NCBI RefSeq assembly: GCF_000025525.1
Contig: NC_013887.1
Span: 1,658,871 to 1,722,870, forward strand
DNA: 64,000 bases
Direction of reading: 5' to 3'
Source: Methanocaldococcus sp. FS406-22
GTDB lineage: Archaea; AGJL01; Methanococci; Methanococcales; Methanocaldococcaceae
Below are positions 46,320-54,682 of this stretch, piece by piece (position 1 is the stretch's first letter; every line of letters begins with the position of its first letter). The position numbers and the translations under genes were made by a program. The notes below the pieces were generated by a model. The model saw only the letters and a program-made list of their open reading frames with translations. It was not told the origin of the DNA and ran no database searches.

Positions 46320-47594
46320 TTATAAGTCCCTTGGGTCTACAAGCTCTCCCTTAACAGCACATGCAGCAGCAGTTATTGGTGAAGCAAGATAAATCTCTGC
46401 CTCCAATGAACCCTGCCTTCCTCTGAAGTTTCTGTTTGATGTTGAAACACAAACCTCTCCAGGGCCGAGAACTCCATATAATGAACCCATACAGGCAGAG
46501 CATGAAGGATTTGTAACTACACATCCATACTTCAAGAATTTCTCAATTATTCCTTCTTTTAGGGCTTTCAAATACTCTTCCCTTGAAGCTGGAGTTACAA
46601 CAACCCTAACATTATCTGCTATTCCTCCATGTTTCTCAATAATCTCAATGGCCATTCTTAAATCTTCTACTCTCCCGTTTGTACAACTGCCTATAAATAC
46701 TTGATCTATTGGTTTTCCAGCCACTTCTCTCGCCTGTTTAACATTATCTACATTGTGTGGGCATGCAAATACAGGCTCTATCTTATCTGCTTCAATCTCA
46801 TAAACCTCTGCAAATTCAGCATCTTCATCTCCTTTTATAACTTCAAATGGCCTCTCAGTTCCATGTTTCTTCATGGCCTCTTTTACATATTGGATAGTTT
46901 TTTCATCTGGCTCGATAATTCCAGTTTTTCCACCCATCTCAATAGCCATGTTTGTCATGGTCATTCTTGAAGCTATAGACATCTTTTTAACTGTTTCTCC
47001 ACCAAACTGGCAGGCTTTGTAAGTAGCTCCATCAACACCAACTTCTCCTATAATTGTTAAGATAACATCCTTTGAGGTAACGTAAGGTTGTAAATCTCCA
47101 GTGATGTTGAAATAAATTGTTTCTGGAACTTTAAACCATAGTTTTCCAGTTGCAAATACGTGAGCCATGTCTGTTGAGCCTATACCGGTAGCAAAAGCTC
47201 CAAAAGCTCCATGTGTGCATGTATGGCTGTCAGCACCAACAACAACCTCTCCAGGAGCTATATGTCCCTTCTCTGGCAATACTTGATGACAAACTCCCTC
47301 TCTAATATCGTAGAAATACTTTATACCTTGCTCTTTTACAAACTTCCTCATTAATATGTGGTTTTCAGCTGCTTTTATGCTGTCAGCTGGAACTTGGTGG
47401 TCGAATAGGATAACAATTTTCTCTGGATCCCAAACTTTCTCAATTCCATACTCTTTTAATGTATTGACAGTTAGAGGTCCGGTAATATCATGAACCATTG
47501 CTACATCTATGTTTGCCATCACTATATCGCCAGGGCTAACCTCCTTTTTTCCAGATGCCTTAGCTAATATCTTTTCTACAATTGTCATTCCCAT
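46320..47594 (-). CDS. leuC: LeuC-type isopropylmalate dehydratase large subunit
   Basis: A 424-residue aconitase-family hydro-lyase large subunit. [4Fe-4S] ligands are in SHTCTHG, GSCTNGR and NPSCSACMG; other marks are VFDHQVPAD-like [11 protein letters not shown] and [26 protein letters not shown]. Methanococci have two such proteins, one for leucine (and citramalate) and one for homoaconitase in coenzyme B synthesis; this one looks like the isopropylmalate type, by resemblance to MJ0499. The small subunit is not adjacent. ATG 47594 after GGTGAAACT. Confidence 0.9.
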   Translation of the reverse strand: MGMTIVEKILAKASGKKEVSPGDIVMANIDVAMVHDITGPLTVNTLKEYGIEKVWDPEKIVILFDHQVPADSIKAAENHILMRKFVKEQGIKYFYDIREGVCHQVLPEKGHIAPGEVVVGADSHTCTHGAFGAFATGIGSTDMAHVFATGKLWFKVPETIYFNITGDLQPYVTSKDVILTIIGEVGVDGATYKACQFGGETVKKMSIASRMTMTNMAIEMGGKTGIIEPDEKTIQYVKEAMKKHGTERPFEVIKGDEDAEFAEVYEIEADKIEPVFACPHNVDNVKQAREVAGKPIDQVFIGSCTNGRVEDLRMAIEIIEKHGGIADNVRVVVTPASREEYLKALKEGIIEKFLKYGCVVTNPSCSACMGSLYGVLGPGEVCVSTSNRNFRGRQGSLEAEIYLASPITAAACAVKGELVDPRDL

Positions 47595-47675
47595 AGTTTC
47601 ACCATCACATTAAATTTTAAAAATGAGGTGGATTATATTTTACAGTATGGTTATATAAAAAAGTTAATCAAACAG

Positions 47676-47737
47676 TCCCTCGATGATGAGTAATAAAAGC
47701 TGATTATGTGATGAGCCCTTTCGGGGTAGCTGAGGGG
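47676..47737 (+). ncRNA. C/D box sRNA (2'-O-methylation guide)
   Basis: All four boxes are present in order and spacing: C box GATGATGA (47682-47689), D' CTGA (47700-47703), C' GTGATGA (47708-47714) and D CTGA (47730-47733), with flanking CCCT and AGGGG pairing as a short terminal stem. About 60 nt, the usual archaeal size. Guide stretches are about GTAATAAAAG before D' and GCCCTTTCGGGGTAG before D. Targets were not determined. It lies in the gap between two minus-strand genes. Confidence 0.85.
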
Positions 47738-47746
47738 AATTAATTT

Positions 47747-48517
47747 TTATTCTATCTCTATTGTGTATTTTCTTGAAGCTCCTTTAAATAACATTGATGA
47801 GGATGCAAATTTTAAATACAAAAGGGCTTTATCAACATCTACAATCTTTGTTGATGCAATATGAGTTATTCCAAATCCTTTGAATAAATCTGGCAGAGAT
47901 TGAGCTGTAGGGCCGACTAAAATTTTTAGTTTGGCATTTTTAGCTCTCTCTAAAACAAAATCTAAGGTATCATTTAATAGGGTAGTTCCACTGATAAAGA
48001 CGGCATCCATCTCTGGTAATAGCCTATATTCAAAACTATCACTTAAGACTCCATCCATCAATAGTGAGGGGCTTCTCTCAAACACATAGATATCAAAGCT
48101 ACCAGATTTTTTAAGCATATTCACAACTGGCACCATATTTCCAACAAAGGCTATTTTTTTAATATCTTCTTTATTTAACACCAACTCAGCTGCATCTCTA
48201 CCATTTGCCTCAAAATTAAAATAGTATTGAGATACTGCATTTATTGCCGCTAATCCAAGAGTTCTTTCAACAATATCAAAGCTGTCTACCATATTAATAA
48301 AGTCCTCAACATCTCTACCTATTTTTAAATCCTTTTTATTCCCATGCCCCCTATACTCCTCCAATAATGTCATTGCTACTCCTAGGGCTTTTTTGCCGTT
48401 GCTTTCAACTACCACATAGCTGTAAGGCAAAGCAAATGAGAAATCAACAACTTTAAAATCGTCTTCTTTTTCATTTAATAGATTTAAAGCTCTCTCTTTT
48501 ATCTCCTCTATTATCAT
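47747..48517 (-). CDS. DUF364/DUF4213-type putative metal-chelation protein
   Basis: A 256-residue protein: N-terminal helical DUF4213-like part (IEEIKERALNLLNEK to YSYVVVESNGKKALGVAMT) and a Rossmann-like C-terminal half with VGNMVPVVNMLKKSG, DAVFISGTTLLNDTLDFVLERAKNAKLKILVGPTAQSLPDLF. This matches the family annotated as heavy-metal chelation; no activity is proven. ATG 48517 follows GGGTGATATT. It is next to a metal-cofactor (Mo/W) region but not in an operon with it. Confidence 0.75.
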   Translation of the reverse strand: MIIEEIKERALNLLNEKEDDFKVVDFSFALPYSYVVVESNGKKALGVAMTLLEEYRGHGNKKDLKIGRDVEDFINMVDSFDIVERTLGLAAINAVSQYYFNFEANGRDAAELVLNKEDIKKIAFVGNMVPVVNMLKKSGSFDIYVFERSPSLLMDGVLSDSFEYRLLPEMDAVFISGTTLLNDTLDFVLERAKNAKLKILVGPTAQSLPDLFKGFGITHIASTKIVDVDKALLYLKFASSSMLFKGASRKYTIEIE

Positions 48518-48641
48518 AATATCACCCAATCTAGAATTCATCTTTGTGTTATTTCTTTCTCATCAAAATTTTGGTGATAATTAATTTTAATTACTATTTA
48601 AGCGTTATGTTCATAAAAAACAATTATCACATCAAAAAATT

Positions 48642-49241
48642 TCAAAAAAGTGTTAGGTTGTATTTCTTTGAAAGAAACTCAGCTCTCTTTATATGTTCTG
48701 GATAAAACTCTTTTAATTTTTTAATGATTTCATTTCTTGTTGAATACTTTGCCCCAATTTTTAAGATTTTTAGAATCTCATCTTTAACATCATAAACCTT
48801 CCAACTTGGAATCTCGATAGTCATGCAAAAATCTTCTCTGCCAAATTTATTCCTTAAAATTGGAGATATTGATGCTATCAAAACATTATTCCCAATATCT
48901 ATGAGTGGAGGGACTTTCTGCCTATTGTTGCTTGTTAATTTTTTATAATTCTCTTTTTTGTAGGCATGGAGTTCAAAATAGATGTTTGGATTGTAATTTT
49001 CAATGATATTAATTAGAGCTTTTCCTTCATCAGTTTCATAATACTTTTCTGACAGTGTAGAGATGTATCTGCTATTCTCAACCAACTTTGGTATAACTAA
49101 TATATTTCCAGTGTAATTATCTTCCTTTAATAGATTTACAAAATCTTTAAGCACTATTTCTGTAAATTTTCCCTCATTTCCATGCAATCCTCCAATAAAT
49201 AGCTTTTTTATTCCATTACCTTTAAATTCAAAGATTTCCAT
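48642..49241 (-). CDS. DUF2119-type putative zinc carboxypeptidase-like protein
   Basis: A 199-residue protein with GGLHGNEGKFTEIVLKDF (HxxE zinc-binding pair, about residues 17-34), FELHAYKKEN (second metal His, about 106-115) and CMTIEIPSW near 150, an arrangement similar to succinylglutamate desuccinylase/M14 peptidases. I associate it with DUF2119 of methanogens. ATG 49241 after TGTGAAAATT; it overlaps the 3' end of the frameshifted methyltransferase gene by 14 bp. Confidence 0.75.
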   Translation of the reverse strand: MEIFEFKGNGIKKLFIGGLHGNEGKFTEIVLKDFVNLLKEDNYTGNILVIPKLVENSRYISTLSEKYYETDEGKALINIIENYNPNIYFELHAYKKENYKKLTSNNRQKVPPLIDIGNNVLIASISPILRNKFGREDFCMTIEIPSWKVYDVKDEILKILKIGAKYSTRNEIIKKLKEFYPEHIKRAEFLSKKYNLTLF

Positions 49242-49859
49242 AATTTTCACACTTTTTGATTAAAATCCACAACCCAGAATCATCATCTATTATCTTATAA
49301 TTCGGAATGCCAGCTCTGTTTAATATGTCTTCTAATAGTTCCTTATTATGATTTTTCATCCTTGATTTTACTTCATTATCCCAATTTGGATTTCTCCTTC
49401 TCATCTCTGCAAATATCTTCTCTCTCAACTCTTTATTTCCAAAACCTCCTCCAATATAAGCCATCCCATCTGGCTTTAGAACTCTGTAAATCTCTTTAAA
49501 AGCTTTTATTTTATCCTTCCAAAAGAACATTGAACCTCTGCTTATAATCAATTCAGCAAAGTTATCTTTAAATGGTAAGTTATGCACGTCTCCAAGAATT
49601 GGAATGATTTTACCTTCTAAGCCCTCTTCCTTAATATATTTCTCAGTAAGTTTGAGCATATCTTTAGATATATCTAAAGCATAAACCTTTAAATTGTTAT
49701 CTTTGCAATAGCTCTCGCCAAAGCTCCAGTTCCAGTCCCTAAGTCAATGCAAATACCTTCTTTTATACCTGTCCTATCTACAATCTGTTTAGCAATAACC
49801 GGATAAACTGGAGCAAAGACATTTCTAACGATTTCATCAAAATCTTTATAATTATTCAA
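49228..49859 (-). pseudogene. Class I SAM methyltransferase gene, frameshifted
   Basis: Minus-strand TTG at 49859, after GGTGGGAGG, encodes MNNYKDFDEIVRNVFAPV, then CIDLGTGTGALARAIAK (motif I), and stops after KITI. From the same place the +/-1 frame continues DNNLKVYALDISKDMLKLTEKY into the open C-terminal part (ILGDVHNLPFKD..SRGSMFFWKDKIKAFKEIYRVLKPDGMAYIGGG). One missing base near 49701-49704 (in an A-run on the coding strand) explains the break. It could be a real mutation, a sequencing error, or programmed frameshifting. It overlaps the upstream methyltransferase gene by 8 bp. Confidence 0.8.
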
Positions 49860-50685
49860 CCTCCCACCATAAAATAACAGCCTTATTTTTTGTTATAAAC
49901 TTTTCATTGTCTGATAGTTCTTTTAAATAGCTTTCTATCTTCTTTATAACCTCTTCATCTACCTCTTTAAACCTTCCAATAAAGCTTGCTACATATCTTA
50001 TCTCTTCCTCTAAGTTCCTTTCAATTGTGTAATCGAAATATCTAACATTCACTATCCTTCCCCATTCTCTTAAGATAACATAGGCAAAGTAATCTGCATC
50101 TGGCTCAAACTCTCCCATATATGGTTTATTTAGGATTTTTTCATAGATTTTCTTTACAATGCTGTCTCTTCCACATGGTTGAATTATTGAGCAGTATCTT
50201 TTTGATAAGCTTTCCATCTTCTCTAAATGCTTTTCTAAGTCATCAACCATCCAAAGAAAGTGAGAGCAAACAACCAAATCAAATTTATCATCAATATCTA
50301 TGCTATTCCAATCTGCATTAATGATTTCTACATTCTCTATGCCATTTTCTCTTAAATTCTCTTTTAAAAGCCTTATATTCATCTCTGATTTTTCAATAGC
50401 AATAACTTTTTTAACCTCCTTTGCTAATGGAATCGTTAATGTTCCAGCTCCAGTTCCAATCTCTAAAACAGTAAAATTGCTAAATCCTTCTAAATTTTCT
50501 TTTAAAATCTCAACAGCCTTTTTTCCATACCCATAGTTATTTCTTTTTATAATATTTGAGGAATCTATTGACAACTTCTTAAAAAACTCTTTGTCATAGG
50601 TTATTTTTGGCTTTCCTTTTCTTTCAGCTTTTATCTTATCCCAGGTGTCTTTTATATCTATCTTATATTTTAGTAGTCTCTTCAT
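49852..50685 (-). CDS. Class I SAM-dependent methyltransferase
   Basis: A 277-residue methyltransferase. Seen: VLEIGTGAGTLTIPLAKEVKKVIAIEKSEMNIRLLKENL (motifs I and II), VEIINADWNSIDIDDKFDLVVCSHFLWMVDD (motif III/IV) and a C-terminal domain. An N-terminal helical extension (about 60 residues) precedes the Rossmann core. ATG 50685 follows GGTGAGTAGT. It overlaps the next, frameshifted methyltransferase gene by 8 bp; two methyltransferases and the DUF2119-type gene appear to be one operon. Substrate unknown. Confidence 0.8.
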   Translation of the reverse strand: MKRLLKYKIDIKDTWDKIKAERKGKPKITYDKEFFKKLSIDSSNIIKRNNYGYGKKAVEILKENLEGFSNFTVLEIGTGAGTLTIPLAKEVKKVIAIEKSEMNIRLLKENLRENGIENVEIINADWNSIDIDDKFDLVVCSHFLWMVDDLEKHLEKMESLSKRYCSIIQPCGRDSIVKKIYEKILNKPYMGEFEPDADYFAYVILREWGRIVNVRYFDYTIERNLEEEIRYVASFIGRFKEVDEEVIKKIESYLKELSDNEKFITKNKAVILWWEVE

Positions 50686-50750
50686 ACTACTCACCAAATC
50701 AAAATAAAAAGAGGTATTTTTGCAATTTTCACATTACATCAAAATAAAAA

Positions 50751-50945
50751 CTATATTTGGCTTATACTTATTTTGTAAGCATTATATGCCCAACAATCTA
50801 AAATTTCTCTTATATTACTTTCATTTTTGCATCCTTTCATTCTTGCCATTCTTTTCAAGAGTTTGACAGTATTTCTCATCTCTTCCTCGCTCATGAATGG
50901 AGCATTTAAAAGTATTTCTATGGCTTTTTTGTCGATTTCGTCCAT
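50751..50945 (-). CDS. Small hypothetical protein
   Basis: A 64-residue charged helical protein, MDEIDKKAIEILLNAPFMSEEEMRNTVKLLKRMARMKG, with two Cys (KGCKNES, ILDCWAY). ATG 50945 follows GGGGATATT. Not recognised. It is 65 bp upstream of the methyltransferase start and on the same strand. Confidence 0.55.
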   Translation of the reverse strand: MDEIDKKAIEILLNAPFMSEEEMRNTVKLLKRMARMKGCKNESNIREILDCWAYNAYKISISQI

Positions 50946-51053
50946 AATATCCCCATAACTAAATATAGTTACTATTAATGTAATCTAATTACAGATATTA
51001 TTAGAGCTTACTATTTAAGCATTATGTTAACCAAAAATATTATGCATTATTTG

Positions 51054-51224
51054 CTAAAATTCTAATAATAATGAGGATATTGACTTTATTAATGTATTTT
51101 TATACTTAACTGCTAAGAAACTCATTATCATTAATCCAATAAAGATTGGTAATAAGTAGATATCAAAGCTTGGAGTTGGTGATGGCATCAATATAGCTGT
51201 TTCTACGACTCCAAAGTTACACAT
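51054..51224 (-). CDS. Small single-span membrane protein
   Basis: A 56-residue protein: short N-terminal part MCNFGVVETAILMPSPTPSFD, then a hydrophobic helix IYLLPIFIGLMIMSFLAVKY and a short basic end. ATG 51224 follows AGGTGAGTAAG and lies just 3 bp after the stop of the upstream lipoprotein gene, so they are probably cotranslated. Function unknown; it may anchor or partner the lipoprotein. Confidence 0.55.
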   Translation of the reverse strand: MCNFGVVETAILMPSPTPSFDIYLLPIFIGLMIMSFLAVKYKNTLIKSISSLLLEF

Positions 51225-51229
51225 CTTAC

Positions 51230-51943
51230 TCACCTCCATCCGTATTTTTCAAATTCTCCTTTATGAGACAATAGATAATCAACATACTTCCTCACAGCAT
51301 CGTTATCGTTTATTACAGCGATGTATAGCTGTAACTCATATCCTTTGATTGGAATTATTTTTATAGCATCATCTTTCTTAATAGTATCAAGCCAAACAAT
51401 TGTAGCATCTGCCTTTCCTTCTTTAACCACCTTTATCAAATTCTTTGAAGATGTGAAGATTAGAGTTGCATTTATTTTCTCCCTTTTGATAATTTCTATA
51501 CCTAAACATCCTCCTGGATGATGATATTTACTTTGATTTACTACAGCTATTCTTTTACCGTTTAAATCACTCAATGAGCTAATGTCACTACCTTTTCTGA
51601 CAACAATCACTGGAATCCTTTTAATAAATGGCTTGCAGTCCTTTATTAGTCCTTTTTTCTCAAGAATCTCTATTGTGCTGACATTGAATAGCTCATACTC
51701 TTTTGGAGCTATAACAACGTCTGCATTGGTTTTATTCACAAGCTTTGCCATCTGATAATAGCCTACAAAGGAGAAGTTAATTTCGACATTCTCTTTCTCA
51801 GAGAAGTCTTTGGATACAGCAATTAAAGGTTCTTTAATACCTTTTCCAGTCCATACATGGATAGATTTACCTTCTTCAACACAACCACAGATTGCTATTA
51901 TAGATGAAATTAATCCAAGTATAAGAATTTTTAATTTGTTCAT
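51230..51943 (-). CDS. Orphan periplasmic-binding-type lipoprotein (ModA-like)
   Basis: A 237-residue type II solute-binding protein. Signal with lipobox IAICGC near residues 16-21, then SIHVWTGKGIKEPLIAVSKDFSEKENVEINFSFVGYYQMAKLVNKTNADVVIAPKEYE, and IPVIVVRKGSDISSLSDLNGKRIAVV. The layout matches the modA-like protein at 60.1 kb. No permease or ATPase gene is next to it, so it may share the modBC transporter or have a sensing role. RBS region upstream is weak (GGGAAAAAT). Confidence 0.75.
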   Translation of the reverse strand: MNKLKILILGLISSIIAICGCVEEGKSIHVWTGKGIKEPLIAVSKDFSEKENVEINFSFVGYYQMAKLVNKTNADVVIAPKEYELFNVSTIEILEKKGLIKDCKPFIKRIPVIVVRKGSDISSLSDLNGKRIAVVNQSKYHHPGGCLGIEIIKREKINATLIFTSSKNLIKVVKEGKADATIVWLDTIKKDDAIKIIPIKGYELQLYIAVINDNDAVRKYVDYLLSHKGEFEKYGWR

Positions 51944-52052
51944 ATTTTTCCCTTCTGCGGGTTTCAGATATCTCTAAAGTATATTATGATATAAATATTT
52001 TTCGGAAGCCGGAAACTTATTTCTTTGTTATATATTTAAATAAAAAATAATG

Positions 52053-53183
52053 TTAATCAAATAACCAAACATCAATTATTTCACCTTCATGCTTCTCTAA
52101 CTCATGCTCTTTTATTATAGCCAAACCATCAGCATCCAAAATTGAAGTTAGTATGTTAGAGCCTTTAAATATTGGATATGCAATACCATTTTTCAGCTTA
52201 ACTGGCCTTAGATATAAAAACTCAGGCTCTGAAATGATTTTTTCTGATAATTCTGCTTTAATAATCCTCCTTTTATAAACTCTATGTGTCATTTTCATTA
52301 AAAAAGGTAGTAGAAATACATAACTGCAGATTAAGCATGAAACAACATTCCCCGGCATGCAAAATATGGGCTTATCATTCACCTTACCAAATAACATTGG
52401 CATTCCTGGTCTCATCTTAACCTTATGGAATAAAATCTCTCCCAAATCATCAACAACCCTTGGTAAAAAATCCCTTTTTCCAACGGAAACTCCTCCTGAA
52501 GTAACAATAATGTCACACTTCTCTGAGGCTTCAATAATTTTATTTTTTATATCATTAAACTCATCCTTTGCAATCCCTAAGAATTTTGGCACACATCCAG
52601 CTTTTTTAACAATTGATGAGATTGTCTTTGAGTTAATATCTTTAGTCATCTTAAATAACTCATTGCCAGTTGATACAATCCCGACCTTTGGGGTTTTATA
52701 GACTTTTATTTCCTCAATACCTAAACCAGCTAAAACTCCGATTGTTCTCTCATTTATTATACTTCCTTTCTTTAAAACTACCTCTCCCTTTTTTATATCA
52801 CTGCCCTTTTTTGAGATTCCCTCAATCCTATCAAAGCTTATAACAACTATCTTATTCTTAACTCTTACAGTATTTTCGATAGGGATTACATACTTCGCAT
52901 TTTTTGGAACTTTTCCACCAGTAGCAACTAAGACACATTCATTTTTGTTTATCTCCAAATCTCTATCATCTCCAGCAAAAATCTCATCAATTAAGATGTA
53001 TTCCTCAAAAATCTCTGCAACTGCATAGCCGTCAATATCACTTCTATCAAACCTTGGTATATCTACGTCACTTATAACATCTTCAGCTAAGACCCTTCCA
53101 TAAGCATCCTCTATTTTTATATATTCAGTTTTGTTGAAGCTAAATCTGTCTAAAATCTTTTCTGCCTCTCTAACTGAAATCAT
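52053..53183 (-). CDS. moeA: MoeA, molybdopterin molybdotransferase
   Basis: Inserts Mo or W into adenylated molybdopterin. 376 residues. Seen: IPRFDRSDIDGYAV near 39-52, LVATGGKVPKNAKYVIPIE, GIVSTGNELF, DIIVTSGGVSVGKRDFL (about 216-232), and FCMPGNVVSCL, with domain IV at the C terminus. Start ATG 53183 follows GGTGAAATT. Its gene is just downstream of fwdB on the same strand, after the SECIS; a Fwd enzyme needs this cofactor. Whether it is cotranscribed with fwdB is not decided: the 162-bp gap contains the SECIS and a possible promoter. Confidence 0.94.
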   Translation of the reverse strand: MISVREAEKILDRFSFNKTEYIKIEDAYGRVLAEDVISDVDIPRFDRSDIDGYAVAEIFEEYILIDEIFAGDDRDLEINKNECVLVATGGKVPKNAKYVIPIENTVRVKNKIVVISFDRIEGISKKGSDIKKGEVVLKKGSIINERTIGVLAGLGIEEIKVYKTPKVGIVSTGNELFKMTKDINSKTISSIVKKAGCVPKFLGIAKDEFNDIKNKIIEASEKCDIIVTSGGVSVGKRDFLPRVVDDLGEILFHKVKMRPGMPMLFGKVNDKPIFCMPGNVVSCLICSYVFLLPFLMKMTHRVYKRRIIKAELSEKIISEPEFLYLRPVKLKNGIAYPIFKGSNILTSILDADGLAIIKEHELEKHEGEIIDVWLFD

Positions 53184-53270
53184 AATTTCACCGTAATTAT
53201 AAATAGTTGATTTTCAACCAAAAATTAATTAAAATTAGTTACTAAGCTTTGTAAAAAAATAATATAATTG

Positions 53271-53301
53271 GATACGCCTCCCTTAACGGGTTCGGCGTAT
53301 C
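53271..53301 (-). promoter_or_regulatory. Archaeal SECIS element in the fwdB 3' UTR
   Basis: On the minus strand: 8-bp stem GATACGCC/GGCGTATC, then internal loop GAA on the 5' side and A on the 3' side, then CCC/GGG closing a GTTAA loop. This matches the archaeal SECIS consensus (long stem, GAA_A internal loop, three C-G pairs, small loop). It begins 45 bases after the fwdB stop codon. It would direct SelB to the UGA at codon 121. Confidence 0.93.
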
Positions 53302-53319
53302 TTTCTCCAACGTTTATGT

Positions 53320-53338
53320 GAGGCTGGACTTCCTGGCT
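53320..53338 (-). repeat. 3' UTR arm complementary to the fwdB coding region
   Basis: The mRNA here reads AGCCAGGAAGTCCAGCCTC and is the perfect 19-nt complement of the fwdB coding segment at 54269-54287. It starts 7 bases after the fwdB stop and ends 18 bases before the SECIS. See the finding on long-range pairing. Confidence 0.95.
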
Positions 53339-53345
53339 TAAAGAT

Positions 53346-54677
53346 TTAGTTTTTCTTTCCTTCTTTAATTTCTTTAACTTTTTTGAATATCTGTCTTAAA
53401 GTATCTTCATTACTCTTTGTGAATGGAAATGGAGATTTTGTGAATGGCTTTGCATACAAGGTTAAGCCGTCAAATCTATAGAACGTTGCTCCGCACTCCA
53501 TCCCATCAATAACTCCTGGCAACACAACATCTGAAGCATAAGGTGTAGGGCCGGGAGCTATATCGATACAAACCATTGGAATCTCATTTAGATACTTTGC
53601 ACAATCTTTTGGCGTATGCTCCACAATACCAGCTGCAACTACTAAGACGGCATCAATCTCCCTTTCTCTCAAGAGGTCGGCAAAGGTAAACTCTCCAGGA
53701 TTGTATCTTGGATAGCCCCTTGCAAAGTCTATTCCATACGGATAACCATACATGTATGATGCCACTTGGTTAAAGCCGTTAACGTTACAGTGTCCTCTTA
53801 AAGCTCCAATGGCACATTTTGTGTATTTGTTTAACTCTCTAACTAAAGTTAAAACGCATTCGATATTTCTATGCCCTCCTCTTGATGCTGGCAACCCTAA
53901 ACCTCCATAAATCTTTACAAACTTGGCATTCTTCATCCACTCAACCATCTCTTCCATTACTTCGATTGGAACGCCAGTTATCTTCTCAACACTGTGATGT
54001 GGCTTTTTGCCTCTTAGTATTGTGAGGAGGGCAGAGAACAACTCATAGTCTGTGTTTGGCTTTAACTGAACATGCAAATCAGCTAACTTTGCCGTGTCTG
54101 TCTTTCTTGGGTCAACAACTACAATTTTTCTATCCTTTCTTCCTCTTTCAGTCCAGTAACCTCTTGCAAAGACTGAGTATCTACTCATGTGTCTTGGGTG
54201 GGAGTGCATTGGGTTACAGCCCCAGAAGATGATTAAATCAGCTCTATTCTTTACCTCTCCAGCGGTGCAGCCAGGAAGTCCAGCCTCTTGAACCCCCATC
54301 AATGTAGGCCCGTGTCATATTGTCGAGTTTGAATCAACAACTCCCCCTAAGTATTCAGCCATATGCAATCCTACAATGTGGGCTTCGGCAGAAGTCTCAG
54401 CCCCCATAAAGAGGAGAGGTCTTTTGGCATTTGCTAAAATCTCTGCAGCCTTTTCTATAGCTTCTTCCCAGCTAACCTTAACAAATTCTCCATTCTTCTT
54501 AATCATTGGTTCTCTTATTCTGTGAGGGCTGACAATCTCCTTAAACTTTGGAGCTCCCTCTCTGCATGCGTTTTTTACAATTATCTCTTGCTTCTCCTCA
54601 TCATACCAAACCTCTATGTCATCACACGCCATCCCACAGACAGGGCACGTAATGCCCCTAAAAACCTTCATAGCCAT
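53346..54677 (-). CDS. fwdB: FwdB, formylmethanofuran dehydrogenase catalytic subunit, selenocysteine-containing
   Basis: Mo/W-bis-MGD subunit reducing CO2 to formate/formylmethanofuran. 443 residues if the in-frame UGA at 54315-54317 is read as selenocysteine (codon 121), in DSNSTI-U-HGPTLMG, the position of the metal-ligating Cys/Sec in other FwdB. The N-terminal [4Fe-4S] motif is CPVCGMACDDIEV..CREG; the rest is molybdopterin oxidoreductase-like (FWGCNPMHSHPRH, DPRKTDTA, ALRGHCNVNGFNQV). ATG 54677 follows GGGTGAGATTT, overlapping the fwdCD stop region. The SECIS in its 3' UTR supports recoding. Confidence 0.95.
54269..54287 (-). repeat. Coding-region arm complementary to the fwdB 3' UTR
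   Basis: The mRNA here reads GAGGCTGGACTTCCTGGCT (codons for E-A-G-L-P-G plus one base), starting 27 bases downstream of the Sec UGA. It is the perfect reverse complement of 53320-53338 in the 3' UTR. Confidence 0.95.
54315..54317 (-). other. UGA codon for selenocysteine in fwdB
   Basis: Minus-strand TGA (TCA on the plus strand) at codon 121, with uninterrupted FwdB homology on both sides (DSNSTI before, HGPTLMG after). Together with the SECIS and selB this is best read as selenocysteine, not as a stop or a pseudogene. Confidence 0.93.
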
Positions 54678-54682
54678 AAATC

